NCBI GenBank assembly: GCA_002837195.1
Contig: KZ478064.1
Location: 232,050-296,049, forward strand
Source of the DNA: Enterobacterales bacterium CwR94
GTDB taxonomy: Bacteria; Pseudomonadota; Gammaproteobacteria; Enterobacterales; Enterobacteriaceae
Direction of reading: 5' to 3'
DNA length: 64,000 bases
Shown here: positions 16,914 through 25,716 of the stretch, in pieces
Layout: each line of letters starts with the position of its first letter
Numbering within the stretch: position 1 is the first letter of the stretch
The notes under the pieces: generated by a model
Seen by the model: the letters and a program-made list of their open reading frames with translations, nothing else
Databases searched by the model: none
What the model was told of the DNA's origin: nothing
Translations under genes and position numbers: made by a program

Positions 16914-17327
16914 ATGTTTTACTACGTCGTCTGCAGCCTTATCGTCATATCATCCGCCTGCTTACAGGCATTTTGCGGTATGTTGATGATAACGCCTCGA
17001 GAAGTGGGGGGAACACTGTTTGGCGGCATGTTTATGACGCTGATTTATTTAAGTGGTTGGTTGCTTGCCACCCTCAGTTTAGTCACGAGCATCGCATGCC
17101 GGGTCTTAGGCGCAAAAATAGGATTGCTTTGCTCCAGTTTGGTGCAAATCATTTGGGGGCTAATATCAATAATGAATTATCCTGATGACTATAACGGTAA
17201 TCTGATTTTTTCACCTGGGAAGGATGAAATATTTGTTCTATTGGTGATTGTGGCTTTTACATTAATTCTGGGCTGTGTCCCCTTAAAAACCTGTTGGTTA
17301 AAAGTAAAAGGGTTTTTAATGAAATGA
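16914..17327 (+). CDS. Unknown four-span membrane protein
   Basis: The 137-residue protein consists mostly of four hydrophobic spans, around 'YYVVCSLIVISSACLQAFCG', 'FMTLIYLSGWLLATLSLV', 'LLCSSLVQIIWGLISIM' and 'EIFVLLVIVAFTLILG'. It has a short basic tail (KVKGFLMK). AGGTAATAAAGG stands close upstream of the ATG. No motif points to a function. The composition is typical of the small membrane proteins that fill this part of the island. Confidence 0.5.
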   Translation: MFYYVVCSLIVISSACLQAFCGMLMITPREVGGTLFGGMFMTLIYLSGWLLATLSLVTSIACRVLGAKIGLLCSSLVQIIWGLISIMNYPDDYNGNLIFSPGKDEIFVLLVIVAFTLILGCVPLKTCWLKVKGFLMK

Positions 17328-17408
17328 AAATGGCGTCTGCTGGGGAGTGCTGTTCATCGCGTCGAAGGGCAGAAAAGAAATATCTGGTTATTTTGGCGCT
17401 TATGTTAG

Positions 17409-17588
17409 GTCGTACTGGAAAAGCGTTGAATACAGTACCAGTAGGTGCGCGCGGTTAAGGCTGCACTATCCGACAGAGGGCGTTATGCTATTGATGCCGG
17501 GCGGCGGAGTATCGATTGGGTGCGCCATGGCGCCAAATTTATACCGAAAGGCGAGGTGTTGATTCATCATAGTGAACATCTCAGATAA
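17409..17588 (+). pseudogene. Frameshifted remnant of an unknown gene
   Basis: One frame reads LGRTGKALNTVPVGARG and then stops. The next frame continues plausibly as 'KAALSDRGRYAIDAGRRS' and 'IDWVRHGAKFIPKGEVLI' to TAA at 17586-17588. The two halves look like one protein end broken by a one- or two-base change near 17455. There is no recognisable start upstream and I do not know the family. The basic, polar character without membrane spans differs from its neighbours. Confidence 0.3.
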
Positions 17589-17632
17589 CATGCACATATC
17601 TCATTTTACATCGCTAAATCAGAGCAATATTT

Positions 17633-18103
17633 ATGTCAGCTAAAGCACGGTTCTTACAAAAACTTCAGGATAATAATCCACGTATTGACCCGAACGCGAG
17701 TAAAGGCCAGGCGGATTTGGCCGCATTTCAACTGCGTCTGGAAGCACTGCAGGGCATCATTGATGACTGGCTGGAGGGAACCGGAATCGCTATTGCCAAC
17801 GGTCACTGCTTGCTGACGGAAATGCTGATTGGCAGCTCCGCCTTTACGGTTCCCTGTTTTGAACTCCATCATGAAAATCGAGTGGTGAAATTCACCCCGA
17901 TATATCTCTACGGGCAGGGCGTGACGGGATGCGTAGAGGTAACGCTTATCGCTGATGGAAAGGTGTCTGTTTTGGGCCGGCTGTTTATGCGATCGGCGGA
18001 GAGCCAGAACTGGACATACACATCAGCGCATCTTGCGGGGCAATCTCGTAAAACGTTCGATGAAGAGGCTTTCTTTACGGTGATTGAACCTGTGTTGCCG
18101 TAA
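17633..18103 (+). CDS. Unknown soluble protein of 156 residues
   Basis: The protein starts with a charged helical region (SAKARFLQKLQDNN) and continues with alternating strands and helices. It has no signal peptide and no membrane segment, so it is probably cytoplasmic. The ATG is preceded by an A+T-rich stretch with only a weak ribosome binding site. Its composition is less A+T rich than that of the flanking DNA. It lies in the island next to a toxin-like small gene and a T6SS remnant, so an effector-associated or immunity role is possible, but nothing in the sequence shows it. Confidence 0.5.
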   Translation: MSAKARFLQKLQDNNPRIDPNASKGQADLAAFQLRLEALQGIIDDWLEGTGIAIANGHCLLTEMLIGSSAFTVPCFELHHENRVVKFTPIYLYGQGVTGCVEVTLIADGKVSVLGRLFMRSAESQNWTYTSAHLAGQSRKTFDEEAFFTVIEPVLP

Positions 18104-18483
18104 GGTGCGTTTGGAGCAAGGTACGTAGGAAATGCACCTTTTAGCCCCATTGATAAAATTTAGCGAGATCAAATCGACTCTAAAGAGCTGGGACTGGTGC
18201 GTAAATTAATTCCTCTGGCTTGCTCGCATTGGACAGCCTGTGATGGGGGGGCGTGACGTCCCCGACATCTGTAAAAAAGTAAACTGATTCCCCATTCTGC
18301 CCGCCTGTTGCGACCGATGTCCGCTGGACATGACTCATTTCAAAGCTGAAATGGGATTGTTCCTTGAAACACCAAGGATCGCCTGTCAGGTATCGAACGT
18401 GTTTTGTGGCTATGGGTACAGGAATGACTGTGCCGTTGTCGTTGATGTTTGCATATAGTGATTAACTGAGAGAATAAATAGAT
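18104..18483. other. Intergenic region, 380 bp
   Basis: No gene with a start site and a recognisable protein is visible. Short open stretches, such as a 41-codon frame from 18330, have no ribosome binding site and match nothing that I know. The region probably contains worn remnants and the promoter of the gene at 18484. Confidence 0.35.
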
Positions 18484-18780
18484 ATGTGGAAAGTTGATTT
18501 GAATGAGCTTCGCCAGAATTCATCAAAAAACAGTTTTTCGAAAATGGAAGACGCAGCTAAAAAGAAATACAACGATTTTATTAAGTGCATTCAGAAGGGG
18601 AAGTCTCCCCGGGAAGCTGCACAGACAATTGGTTCATCACATGGCAGTAACCTTGAGCGGCTGGGAAATAATCTGATGAGTATTCGACTGAGCCAGGAAC
18701 ACCGCGTCACGTTTTATATCAGGGAGTCGACAAGTACGGTTGTGATTAACAGCGTCGGAACGCATTATAAAAATGCCTGA
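18484..18780 (+). CDS. Small RelE/ParE-like protein, possible toxin
   Basis: The 98-residue protein has a lysine-rich helical N-terminal half. The C-terminal half (about 55-95) is built like the RelE/ParE toxin fold: '[19 protein letters not shown]' followed by TFYI and [10 protein letters not shown], where a basic strand-turn-strand ([13 protein letters not shown]) precedes a final strand with a terminal aromatic. That likeness is by pattern only. A 35-codon open frame (18773-18880) overlaps its last bases in the next frame, the usual position for an antitoxin gene start, but it is too short for a whole antitoxin. If it is a toxin, the pair may be broken or the antitoxin may lie elsewhere. 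Confidence 0.45.
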   Translation: MWKVDLNELRQNSSKNSFSKMEDAAKKKYNDFIKCIQKGKSPREAAQTIGSSHGSNLERLGNNLMSIRLSQEHRVTFYIRESTSTVVINSVGTHYKNA

Positions 18781-19602
18781 CACCGATCCGGAAATAAGGC
18801 CAGAAAACGTGCCCCCAATCCTGCTGTCAGTAAGCGTCAGGCCGCGTATTATGGATTACAACATTAGGACACGTTTTTGACTATGAAGGGATGATATCAC
18901 CGCTCTTCGGGTAGCCAAATTCACTATGCTACTGCAAAGCCCCATGTCGGTTAATCTTCTTTTACTGGTGGTGAGTAAGGAGAGATCTTCCGGCATGGGC
19001 ATTCTTCAGGCTATGGTTGTACAAGATCAATCATTACCTCCGAAGGAGGTGGTTTAGGGATGATAAGAAAACTTCGTTTTAATGAATAATAAGAAATGGT
19101 GAGGAGAACAATATTTCCTCAGCTTTTCACATGTTCAGTCACGTCATGCTTCTCTTGTTTGATAACATTAAAATAAGATATTTTCGTGGTTGATGAGATT
19201 CGATATGCCACTCTCCTAAGTTAAATTTTTTGTTTTATGAAAAGTGCTGTTCAATGGAGTTTGGAGAATAGATTGCGAGAAAGTTCTTATAAAACAGTAA
19301 GGTGATATTTAATTTTCAAATGGTTAAAATGTAAACATTTGTTACATTTTTTTACTTCCAGTCATGTTGGAACGCTCCTACACTTCGGTAAATTGGTTGT
19401 TATTCGAAATGTTTTAATTTCAAAAAAACACCAAAAAACAGTGTCGGCATGCTGGTGAATGGATTGCGCTCGCTTTTAACCCGATATTTTGATTCACGTC
19501 GGATGATGTGAAAAGGGAAGTTGTTCTGGCAGAGTCAGCCTTTCTTATTAATTTTTTCACTGGTATTGACCGTTTCTATAACGTTATAGAAGTGGGGCAG
19601 CC
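18781..19602. other. Gene-free A+T-rich region before the T6SS remnant
   Basis: Over 820 bp I find no convincing gene. At about 19036-19051 there is a short perfect hairpin (ACCTCC-GAA-GGAGGT followed by GGTTTAGGG) that resembles the subterminal hairpins of IS200/IS605-type elements, but no transposase reading frame is near. The right part is strongly A+T rich and should contain the former promoter of the type VI cluster. Confidence 0.35.
19574..19591. promoter_or_regulatory. 18-bp perfect palindrome upstream of tssB
   Basis: TTCTATAAC directly abuts GTTATAGAA, giving an uninterrupted 18-bp palindrome that ends 11 bp before the tssB start codon. Its position over the ribosome binding region suits an operator for a dimeric regulator. 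An mRNA hairpin is unlikely because there is no loop. No regulator gene next to it explains it. Confidence 0.5.
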
Positions 19603-20070
19603 ATGTTTAACTCTTCCTTTCGGTCAGAAATACCTAATGTTTGTATTGGTTTAAAACTCGATTTGCATACAGTGGGGGCAAGTAACAAAGCCAAAATTCC
19701 CCTGAAACTGCGGGTTGCGATTAATTTCAGTAATGGCCAGGAGTCTGCACCACCGTCTGAGCGCAAAAAAGTTAATCTGAACAAAAATAACGTTGACTCA
19801 GTGCTTTCCGAATATTCCCCAAAAATAAATCTGACCGTTAAAAACACGCTTGTCGATGGTGGCAGTGAAGACAATATCAGCCTGACATTTCAGAGTATGA
19901 ACGACTTCACGCTGGAGCATGTCTCCCGGCAGATTCCTCAATTGAAGGCGATGCTTTCAATGCGCAATTCACGCCGTGTTTTAAAGCCTAATTTTCTGGA
20001 TGGTCAGTGTTTCCGAAACTGGAAAACGCGGAAGAAAATCCCGAACGGTATGGCATTAAGGATCCTTTAA
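19603..20070 (+). pseudogene. tssB: TssB (VipA) T6SS sheath protein, truncated and frameshifted
   Basis: The first 130 residues match TssB, the small subunit of the contractile T6SS sheath: 'SEIPNVCIGLKLDLHTVGA', PLKLRVAINF, the 'VNLNKNNVDSVLSEYSP' block, 'DFTLEHVSRQIPQLKAML' and 'LKPNFLDGQCFR'. After FR the frame diverges and stops at 20070. A one-base shift near 20013 lets the sequence continue as 'KLENAEENPERYGI'. That continuation then runs into the end of an Hcp protein. The gene that should follow tssB, tssC, is absent. Without TssC and an intact C-terminus a sheath cannot form, so I call it a pseudogene. Confidence 0.75.
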
Positions 20071-20186
20071 ACGAGGAGCACAGCCACCTTGAGCATATTG
20101 AACTCTTTTACGAAAAAATCACCTGGACCTACAGAGGCGGCCACACCATCCATTGCGATGCGTGGAACGAACGCACCACCGCGTAA
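20071..20186 (+). pseudogene. C-terminal fragment of an Hcp-family (T6SS tube) gene
   Basis: In the frame one base off the tssB-like frame, the sequence reads 'LEHIELFYEKITWTYRGG' then HTIHCDAWNER to TAA at 20184-20186. The 'YEKITWT ... DAWNER' ending is typical of Hcp proteins of the enterobacterial effector-carrying type. The N-terminal two thirds of Hcp are missing. Together with the tssB remnant this points to a deletion that removed tssC and most of hcp. Confidence 0.55.
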
Positions 20187-20543
20187 ATCGCAAGCGGACA
20201 ATCCTCTCTGTTTGTTTTTGCTGAACGTCTGCTCGGGCGGGCGTTGAGCAAAGAAATCTACAAACTGCCAGCCCAACCGTATGCGCTTTGGTCCCCTTCA
20301 CGGGAAACAGCGATGGGCGGTAGCGTGTCCAGGAAACAACCAAGAGAGAGATTCATGGAGAATCTAGCCAGCCTGTTGCCGAAAACAGGCACGTGCAGCG
20401 TCAACAGCCTGCCCGAACAATCGAATCTGCCGGCGCTACGCCAGCCACTGTTGATTTATATCGCTATGAAACAGAAATCCAGAGTCCTGACACTCGATTG
20501 GGAGAAGGGATTGTACTGGAGCCGGGCCCGTCACAAGGAGTGA
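20187..20543 (+). pseudogene. Unidentified fragment in the T6SS remnant, no start codon
   Basis: This open frame of 118 codons follows the Hcp-like stop directly and has no good start (a TTG at 20244 without ribosome binding site). It encodes SGQSSLFVFAERLLGRAL, then 'PRERFMENLASLLPKTG', 'LPALRQPLLIYIAMKQ' and 'LDWEKGLYWSRARHKE'. It looks like a real protein end with amphipathic helices, and its place suggests a T6SS accessory or baseplate gene. I cannot assign it to a named Tss family. Confidence 0.35.
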
Positions 20544-20564
20544 ACGCATGAGTGGTCAGTATTA

Positions 20565-20788
20565 ATGTCTGACTTAGATGAACAATGCTGGGATTCTGAG
20601 GATGAGGTAATCCCTTTGCAAGAAAAGGCATTAAAAAAAATCATATCCACCTTGCTTAACTATTTTAATATTACGGAACTTGGCGGGCACAAGAAACACC
20701 AGTTTTTTACCGTAATCCCAAAAAGCCTAACGAGGTAATCGAAAGATCCTGCCCTGGTAATTTAGGTATGGAGTTTTTGGAAATCTGA
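20565..20788 (+). pseudogene. Short frameshifted gene, unknown
   Basis: From ATG 20565 the frame runs 57 codons (MSDLDEQCWDSEDEVIPLQ...) to TAA at 20736-20738. At a run of six T (about 20704-20709) a one-base insertion would let it continue as YRNPKKPNEVIERSCPG and NLGMEFLEI to TGA 20786-20788. The joined version reads as one small acidic protein of about 75 residues. This fits slippage in a homopolymer. The family is unknown. Confidence 0.3.
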
Positions 20789-20843
20789 GAAAGAAATTTA
20801 ACCTGGGTAAACCTACTAAGTATAAAGGAATTTAGGGAGGGGT

Positions 20844-21167
20844 ATGGGTAATACTAACAGGGTAAATTATTGTTGGGTTGCTGTAATAATGGCATTATTA
20901 TTGTCCCTTGCAGGGTTTTTTGTTGGCATTGAGCAGGTGTTGGGTGAATTCGAGGAAGATACAGAATATGTCTTTTTTATTAAAAAACATATGAGTGCGA
21001 AACTTTTTTTTGTTGATCCAACAAATTGCAATGCCGGTTGTGATACACCATTACTTAGTAATTTAAATGAAGAAAAAATAAAGCAATTCTCAGATTACTG
21101 TTTTTATAGATATGATTTATCTTCTGCAGAGCATTGTTATAACATGTTGTATAAAAGTAATGATTGA
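20844..21167 (+). CDS. Unknown protein with one N-terminal membrane anchor
   Basis: The 107-residue product begins with a membrane segment (WVAVIMALLLSLAGFFVG) and has a periplasmic-type remainder containing five cysteines (CNAGC, DYCFYR, EHCYN), which could form disulfides. AGGGAGGGG stands just before the ATG, a very strong ribosome binding site. It precedes vgrG by 340 bp. Small anchored proteins next to vgrG genes are often immunity proteins or remnants of them; here that is only a guess from position. Confidence 0.5.
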   Translation: MGNTNRVNYCWVAVIMALLLSLAGFFVGIEQVLGEFEEDTEYVFFIKKHMSAKLFFVDPTNCNAGCDTPLLSNLNEEKIKQFSDYCFYRYDLSSAEHCYNMLYKSND

Positions 21168-21509
21168 ATTAACAAAAGGGTTAATTGCAAGAGGCACATT
21201 ATTCATGCAGTGGAGTGATTGCTTTTAAGTTATGCTAAAAAATAGGTATTCAATAGCCAGAACCTAACTGTAAGTAATTTTACACTATTCATTTAAAACA
21301 GGTTTATGTAGTGAATATTTATGGCTTGATAAATTACATAATTATTTTTCATATTATCAGCAGGTATGAAAAGTTGGGCGCGAATTAACAATCCATTTTG
21401 GCAAAAGTTTAGTAAAGAATATACGATAAAAATTAAGCAATAATGACATTACATAATACATGCATGCTTTTTTCAGAGCATAATTTTTCTGCCGATGTGA
21501 AGGAATACA
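21168..21509. other. Leader region of vgrG
   Basis: This A+T-rich 342-bp region contains no gene. It carries the first copy of a 20-bp direct repeat (21479-21498) and the GAAGGA ribosome binding site of vgrG. The promoter for the vgrG-effector unit is expected here. Confidence 0.45.
21479..21498 (+). repeat. 20-bp direct repeat, copy 1 (vgrG leader)
   Basis: The sequence cataatttttctgccgatgt occurs here, 12 bp before the vgrG start, and again unchanged at 26141-26160, after the second lipoprotein gene. The two copies bracket vgrG, the effector candidate and both lipoproteins. Confidence 0.8.
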
Positions 21510-24029
21510 ATGAGCATTAATCCTACGATCAGATTCAGCCACAACCATCACCAGTTGTCGGTGAAGGGATGCGGCGCAGAACTCGATGTACTGGCTTTTG
21601 AAGGTAGTGAAGCCCTGAGCACACCGTTTAGCTATCACGTGGAGTTCACCAGCTCTGACCATGCCATCAGCAAAGAAATGATGTTGATGAAGGCCGCTTC
21701 CCTGACGCTGCAGGCCCCGGTTGATCAGGGTTATGGGATTAAAATCCAGCAGCCATTGCGGGTGATTCAGGGGGTGGTGAGCGGCTTTGAACGGCTCAAC
21801 ACCTCAAAGGATGAAACCCATTATGCCGTGACGCTCCAGCCGCGCCTGGCGCTGCTAGACCGTTCGCACCAGAACGCCATTTATCAGGACATGTCTGTCC
21901 CGCAAATTGTGGAAAAAATCCTGCGCGAGCGTCACAGCATGCGCGGTCAGGATTTTCTGTTTTCGCTTTCAAAAGAGTATCCACGCCGTGAGCAGGTGAT
22001 GCAGTACGGCGAGGATGACCTGCACTTTATTACCCGCCTGCTGGGCGAGGTGGGTATCTGGTTCCGTTTTACCACCGACACGCGGCTGAACATCGATGTG
22101 GTAGAGTTCTTCGACGCACAGCAGGGCTATGAAAAAAGCCTGACGCTGCCATCGGTACCACCCTCAGGGCAGCACTCAGAAGGCGTGGATTCAGTCTGGG
22201 ACATGGAATGCCATCATAAGGTGGTGCAGAAGCAGGTCAGCACCCGCGACTACAACTACCGCCAGGCCACGGAAGACATGAACACCCAGGTGGATGCGAC
22301 CCGCGGGGACAGCACCACCTACGGCGATGCCTATCACTATGCCGACAATTACCTGACGGTGGGCAGCGCGTATGACCGCAATCCGGCACCCGAGTCTGGG
22401 GCGTTTTATGCCCGTATTCGCCATGAACGCTACCTGAATGGTCAGACGCAGAGCCATGCCACCACCAGTTGCCCGACCCTCTCTCCGGGTCAGGTAATGA
22501 AAGTCACCGGCGGTAACGAAGTCGCTGACGTGTTTGCGCACGGCGTGGTCATCACGGCGATGCACAGTCACGCGCGGCGTGATGCCGATTTTTGTGTAAG
22601 GTTTAATGGTATCCCGGACAGCACGGATTTTTGCTTTCGCCCTGAGCCTGGCTCACGCCCGGTAATGGCCGGCACATTACCGGCCCGGGTTACCAGCACC
22701 ACCGAAAACGATACCTACGGGCACATCGATAAAGACGGTCGCTATCGCGTCAACATGCTGTTTGACCGTGATAACTGGGAGATCGGATTTGAGAGTCTGC
22801 TGGTCCGTCAGTCCCGCCCCTACGCCGGTGATACCTACGGCCTGCACCTGCCGCTGCTGGCGGGCACCGAAGTGGCGATTGGCTTTGAGGACGGTAATCC
22901 GGACCGGCCGTACATCTCCGGCGTGCTGCACGACTCGGCGCACAGCGATCACGTCACCATCCGTAATTACAAACGCAACGTCCTGCGCACTCCGGCGAAC
23001 AACAAAATCCGCCTCGATGACAGCCGTGGCCAGGAGCATATCAAGGTCTCCACAGAGTACGGCGGCAAGAGCCAGCTAAATCTCGGCCATCTGGTGGATA
23101 GCGAAAAGCAGAAGCGCGGTGAAGGCTTTGAGCTCCGAACCGACAGCTGGGGAGCCATCCGTGCGCAGAAAGGACTGTTTATCAGTGCCGATGGGCAGAC
23201 GAAAGCACAGGGACAGGCGCTGGAGATGGCGTCAGCGGTCAGCAATCTGGGGGATGCCCGGGAACAGATGACATCCATCTCCGATGATGCGCAGAAGGCG
23301 ACCGCGAACCCTGCCGATCTCCAGGCGCAAATCAAACTGCTGGAACAGCAACTAACGGACCTCAAAAAGTCGGTGCTGCTGCTCAGTGCGCCCGATGGCA
23401 TGGCGATGACCAGCGGACAACATCTACAGGTATCAGCTGGTCAGAACCTGATTGCCACGGCAGGGAAAAATGCCGATGTCAGTGTGGTGAAAAATCTGTT
23501 TATCGGGGTAGGTAACGCCCTGAGTGTGTTTGTTCGTAAGCTGGGGATCAAACTTATCGCGAACCAGGGACCGGTGAAGATCCAGGCACAGAATGATTTG
23601 ATGGAGCTTATCGCTCGTGGAGAAATCAGTATTGTCAGTACCGAAGATGAAATCAAAATCCTTGCGCAAAAGAGACTGACGGTGAATGGCGGGGGAAGTT
23701 ATATCATCCTGGATGTGAATGGGATCGAGTCTGCCACCCTGGGGGATTTTAGAACTCGAGCTGGGCATTATGCCAGACAAACGCAAGCACAGAATAAGCC
23801 TGAGATTACACCTTTAGCCAATGCGATAGATGATGGCAGCCACAATATTCGCTACCTATGTACAGATGATAATGGAACGCCAATGTTAAATACTCCTTAC
23901 AGGGCATTTCTGGCCGATGGTTCGGTATTGGAAGGGGTTAGTGATGGTGAAGGATATACGAAGTTGTTTACTTCTGCACAGGCTCAAGATGTTTTTCTGC
24001 ATATGATGCCGGAGGTTATTAATGTCTAA
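21510..24029 (+). CDS. vgrG: VgrG (TssI) type VI secretion spike protein with TTR-like tail
   Basis: The 839-residue protein has the VgrG layout. An N-terminal gp27-like part (about 1-370) includes 'FEGSEALSTPFSYHVEFTS' and 'QYGEDDLHFITRLLGEVGIW'. It is followed by an OB-fold gp5-like part ('FESLLVRQSRPYAGDTYG', 'AIGFEDGNPDRPYISGVL'), a long beta-helix needle with a DUF2345-type region (about 600-765), and a C-terminal extension of about 75 residues (NIRYLCTDDNGTPML, ADGSVLEGVSDGEG) that looks like a transthyretin-like adaptor. Such tails dock effectors. The ATG overlaps nothing upstream and has GAAGGA before it. The next gene overlaps its last 8 nt, so it is probably co-translated with its cargo. 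VgrG needs the full T6SS for delivery, which this window lacks. Confidence 0.92.
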   Translation: MSINPTIRFSHNHHQLSVKGCGAELDVLAFEGSEALSTPFSYHVEFTSSDHAISKEMMLMKAASLTLQAPVDQGYGIKIQQPLRVIQGVVSGFERLNTSKDETHYAVTLQPRLALLDRSHQNAIYQDMSVPQIVEKILRERHSMRGQDFLFSLSKEYPRREQVMQYGEDDLHFITRLLGEVGIWFRFTTDTRLNIDVVEFFDAQQGYEKSLTLPSVPPSGQHSEGVDSVWDMECHHKVVQKQVSTRDYNYRQATEDMNTQVDATRGDSTTYGDAYHYADNYLTVGSAYDRNPAPESGAFYARIRHERYLNGQTQSHATTSCPTLSPGQVMKVTGGNEVADVFAHGVVITAMHSHARRDADFCVRFNGIPDSTDFCFRPEPGSRPVMAGTLPARVTSTTENDTYGHIDKDGRYRVNMLFDRDNWEIGFESLLVRQSRPYAGDTYGLHLPLLAGTEVAIGFEDGNPDRPYISGVLHDSAHSDHVTIRNYKRNVLRTPANNKIRLDDSRGQEHIKVSTEYGGKSQLNLGHLVDSEKQKRGEGFELRTDSWGAIRAQKGLFISADGQTKAQGQALEMASAVSNLGDAREQMTSISDDAQKATANPADLQAQIKLLEQQLTDLKKSVLLLSAPDGMAMTSGQHLQVSAGQNLIATAGKNADVSVVKNLFIGVGNALSVFVRKLGIKLIANQGPVKIQAQNDLMELIARGEISIVSTEDEIKILAQKRLTVNGGGSYIILDVNGIESATLGDFRTRAGHYARQTQAQNKPEITPLANAIDDGSHNIRYLCTDDNGTPMLNTPYRAFLADGSVLEGVSDGEGYTKLFTSAQAQDVFLHMMPEVINV

Positions 24030-25236
24030 GTATAATATTCATACAAAAATAGAATCGAATGTTTCAGCCTTCGACCTCTTTTATGATCTAAGTGTCTATA
24101 AAACTGACGGCAGTAATAAAAGACATGTATTGCTATCAGTAATGCAACAACCAATAAATCAAAATTATCAAACTCAATCTCATGAAACGAATGAGACTGA
24201 AGATGATTTTTCAGTTATTTACATAATGGAAATAACTTTGTATCGCAAGCACGGTGGTAAGTTGGTTTCAGTACTTTCATCCCCAGCGAAAAAAATGTAT
24301 ACACTTGGGGAAATGGCAACAGGACAGACATACTCGAAAAAGAAACGAGAGAATGTCTGTTATTTTGAAGCTAAAGCTCAGACAAAGTCAGTTAATGATG
24401 GGGGCGATGAAAATATACATAATCTGCAGATTACCTGCCTAGAAAGGACTTTTGTTGCAAAAGAGTATCCTATAGGTAGTCCTAATGACCCATTCGATAA
24501 CAAAAAGATACAGAGTCAGATTGTGTCAAGAGTAATCCGTACCAGTTATCCTAACCAAGGGGGAACAAGTTTGTGCGGGCCTGCTTCTTTTTTCTATTGC
24601 TTGCAATTGGACCGACCAGATGTTTATAAACAAGCCGCAATTGAGCTCTTGATTATTGGGCAAACAAAAATAGGCACTCTGGAGATATCTCCTGGAGATG
24701 GCTGTAGACACCCAAAGGGTAGTTTTTATGATAATGCTGGTAGAGAGTTAATATCAGGTCTGGATTGGATTACATTAGCAGGGCTTAGAGATTCAGAAAA
24801 TGCTATTATGAGTTATGATGAAATTGACGATCAGGTTTCAGGTATTACTGTGTGGGGGACTCTCACTAAATGGTTTGAAAAATCAGGCTATGAGAAAATA
24901 TTTGATAATATAAGCATTTCTCATTCTAATATTGCAGATATCATAAAGTTAAACTCATATGTAAAACAAGGATACAGAGTCATAACCCTCATATCCGCAG
25001 GGATGTTAAAAGGTTGGGGTGAGGGCGACTCATCATCAAAAAATCACTGGATCGTTTGGGATCAGCCTGTTTGCAAGGTTGATGGAGAGGATATTACTCT
25101 CCAGGATGGTAATGAATCAATCGAGCTGAAGCTTTTCTCCTGGGGAAGAGTTGATTGGCAAACTAAAAAGAATATCAGTCTGAACTCTTTCGCTGAGCAT
25201 GTTTTTGGAGGGTTGGTTTTTAAACCAATAAAATAA
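24022..25236 (+). CDS. Candidate T6SS effector with papain-like cysteine-protease motif
   Basis: The 404-residue protein has no signal peptide. An N-terminal beta-rich part (about 1-150) may bind the VgrG tail. The C-terminal part carries 'NQGGTSLCGPASFFYCL' (Cys185 at the start of a helix) and, far downstream, KNHWIVWD (His342, Asp347). A Cys-helix followed by a His on a strand is the arrangement of papain-like (NlpC/C39-type) hydrolases. Position (overlapping vgrG by 8 nt) and the two lipoproteins behind it fit an effector-immunity unit. If the lipoproteins are the immunity factors, the target is in the periplasm, for example peptidoglycan or an envelope peptide; this is inference. A+T content is higher than in vgrG, as is usual for swapped cargo genes. 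Confidence 0.65.
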   Translation: MSKYNIHTKIESNVSAFDLFYDLSVYKTDGSNKRHVLLSVMQQPINQNYQTQSHETNETEDDFSVIYIMEITLYRKHGGKLVSVLSSPAKKMYTLGEMATGQTYSKKKRENVCYFEAKAQTKSVNDGGDENIHNLQITCLERTFVAKEYPIGSPNDPFDNKKIQSQIVSRVIRTSYPNQGGTSLCGPASFFYCLQLDRPDVYKQAAIELLIIGQTKIGTLEISPGDGCRHPKGSFYDNAGRELISGLDWITLAGLRDSENAIMSYDEIDDQVSGITVWGTLTKWFEKSGYEKIFDNISISHSNIADIIKLNSYVKQGYRVITLISAGMLKGWGEGDSSSKNHWIVWDQPVCKVDGEDITLQDGNESIELKLFSWGRVDWQTKKNISLNSFAEHVFGGLVFKPIK

Positions 25237-25238
25237 AT

Positions 25239-25643
25239 ATGAAAAAAATTATTTTATTTATTGTTTTATTGATTTCTGCTTGTGCAAATCCAGCTCCAAA
25301 TTTCTCACCAGACGGAAATTCTCTTCCGAATGGAATAGTAAATCAAACCTATTTTTCTGAAGTTGAAATAACCAATGCTGTTTTATTCAAAGAGAATATC
25401 GACGTTGATATCTTACCTCCGGAATCAGGTTTGAAGTGGAGCCCTGAAGTGATTACATTAAAAAGAGGCGGGCAGGAAAGGGAGGAAGCGGATTATCATC
25501 GAATAATAATTAGTGGAACGCCTAAGAAAATAGGTGAAATACTGATTCATATCAATGGATACTCTATGGGAACGTCAAGGCCAGGAAGAGAAATTGACAA
25601 AACATATATAATAAGGATAAGTGATGATGCTGCTATGCGCTGA
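25239..25643 (+). CDS. Lipoprotein, candidate immunity protein (copy 1)
   Basis: The 134-residue product has a lipoprotein signal peptide with lipobox LISAC (Cys15) and a beta-rich body with 'SGLKWSPEVITLKRGG' and 'YHRIIISGTPKKIGE'. It starts 2 nt after the effector candidate's stop codon, the typical immunity position. It is related to the lipoprotein encoded at 25717. The residues after the lipidated cysteine (ANPAP) do not include Asp at +2, which in enterobacteria favours the outer membrane. Binding and blocking of the effector in the periplasm is inferred. Confidence 0.65.
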   Translation: MKKIILFIVLLISACANPAPNFSPDGNSLPNGIVNQTYFSEVEITNAVLFKENIDVDILPPESGLKWSPEVITLKRGGQEREEADYHRIIISGTPKKIGEILIHINGYSMGTSRPGREIDKTYIIRISDDAAMR

Positions 25644-25716
25644 TCGACTATACAGATGTTCTAAATATTTCCGTAAGTATATTTTGGGTAGTGTGGTATT
25701 TAAATCATTGAGCTAA

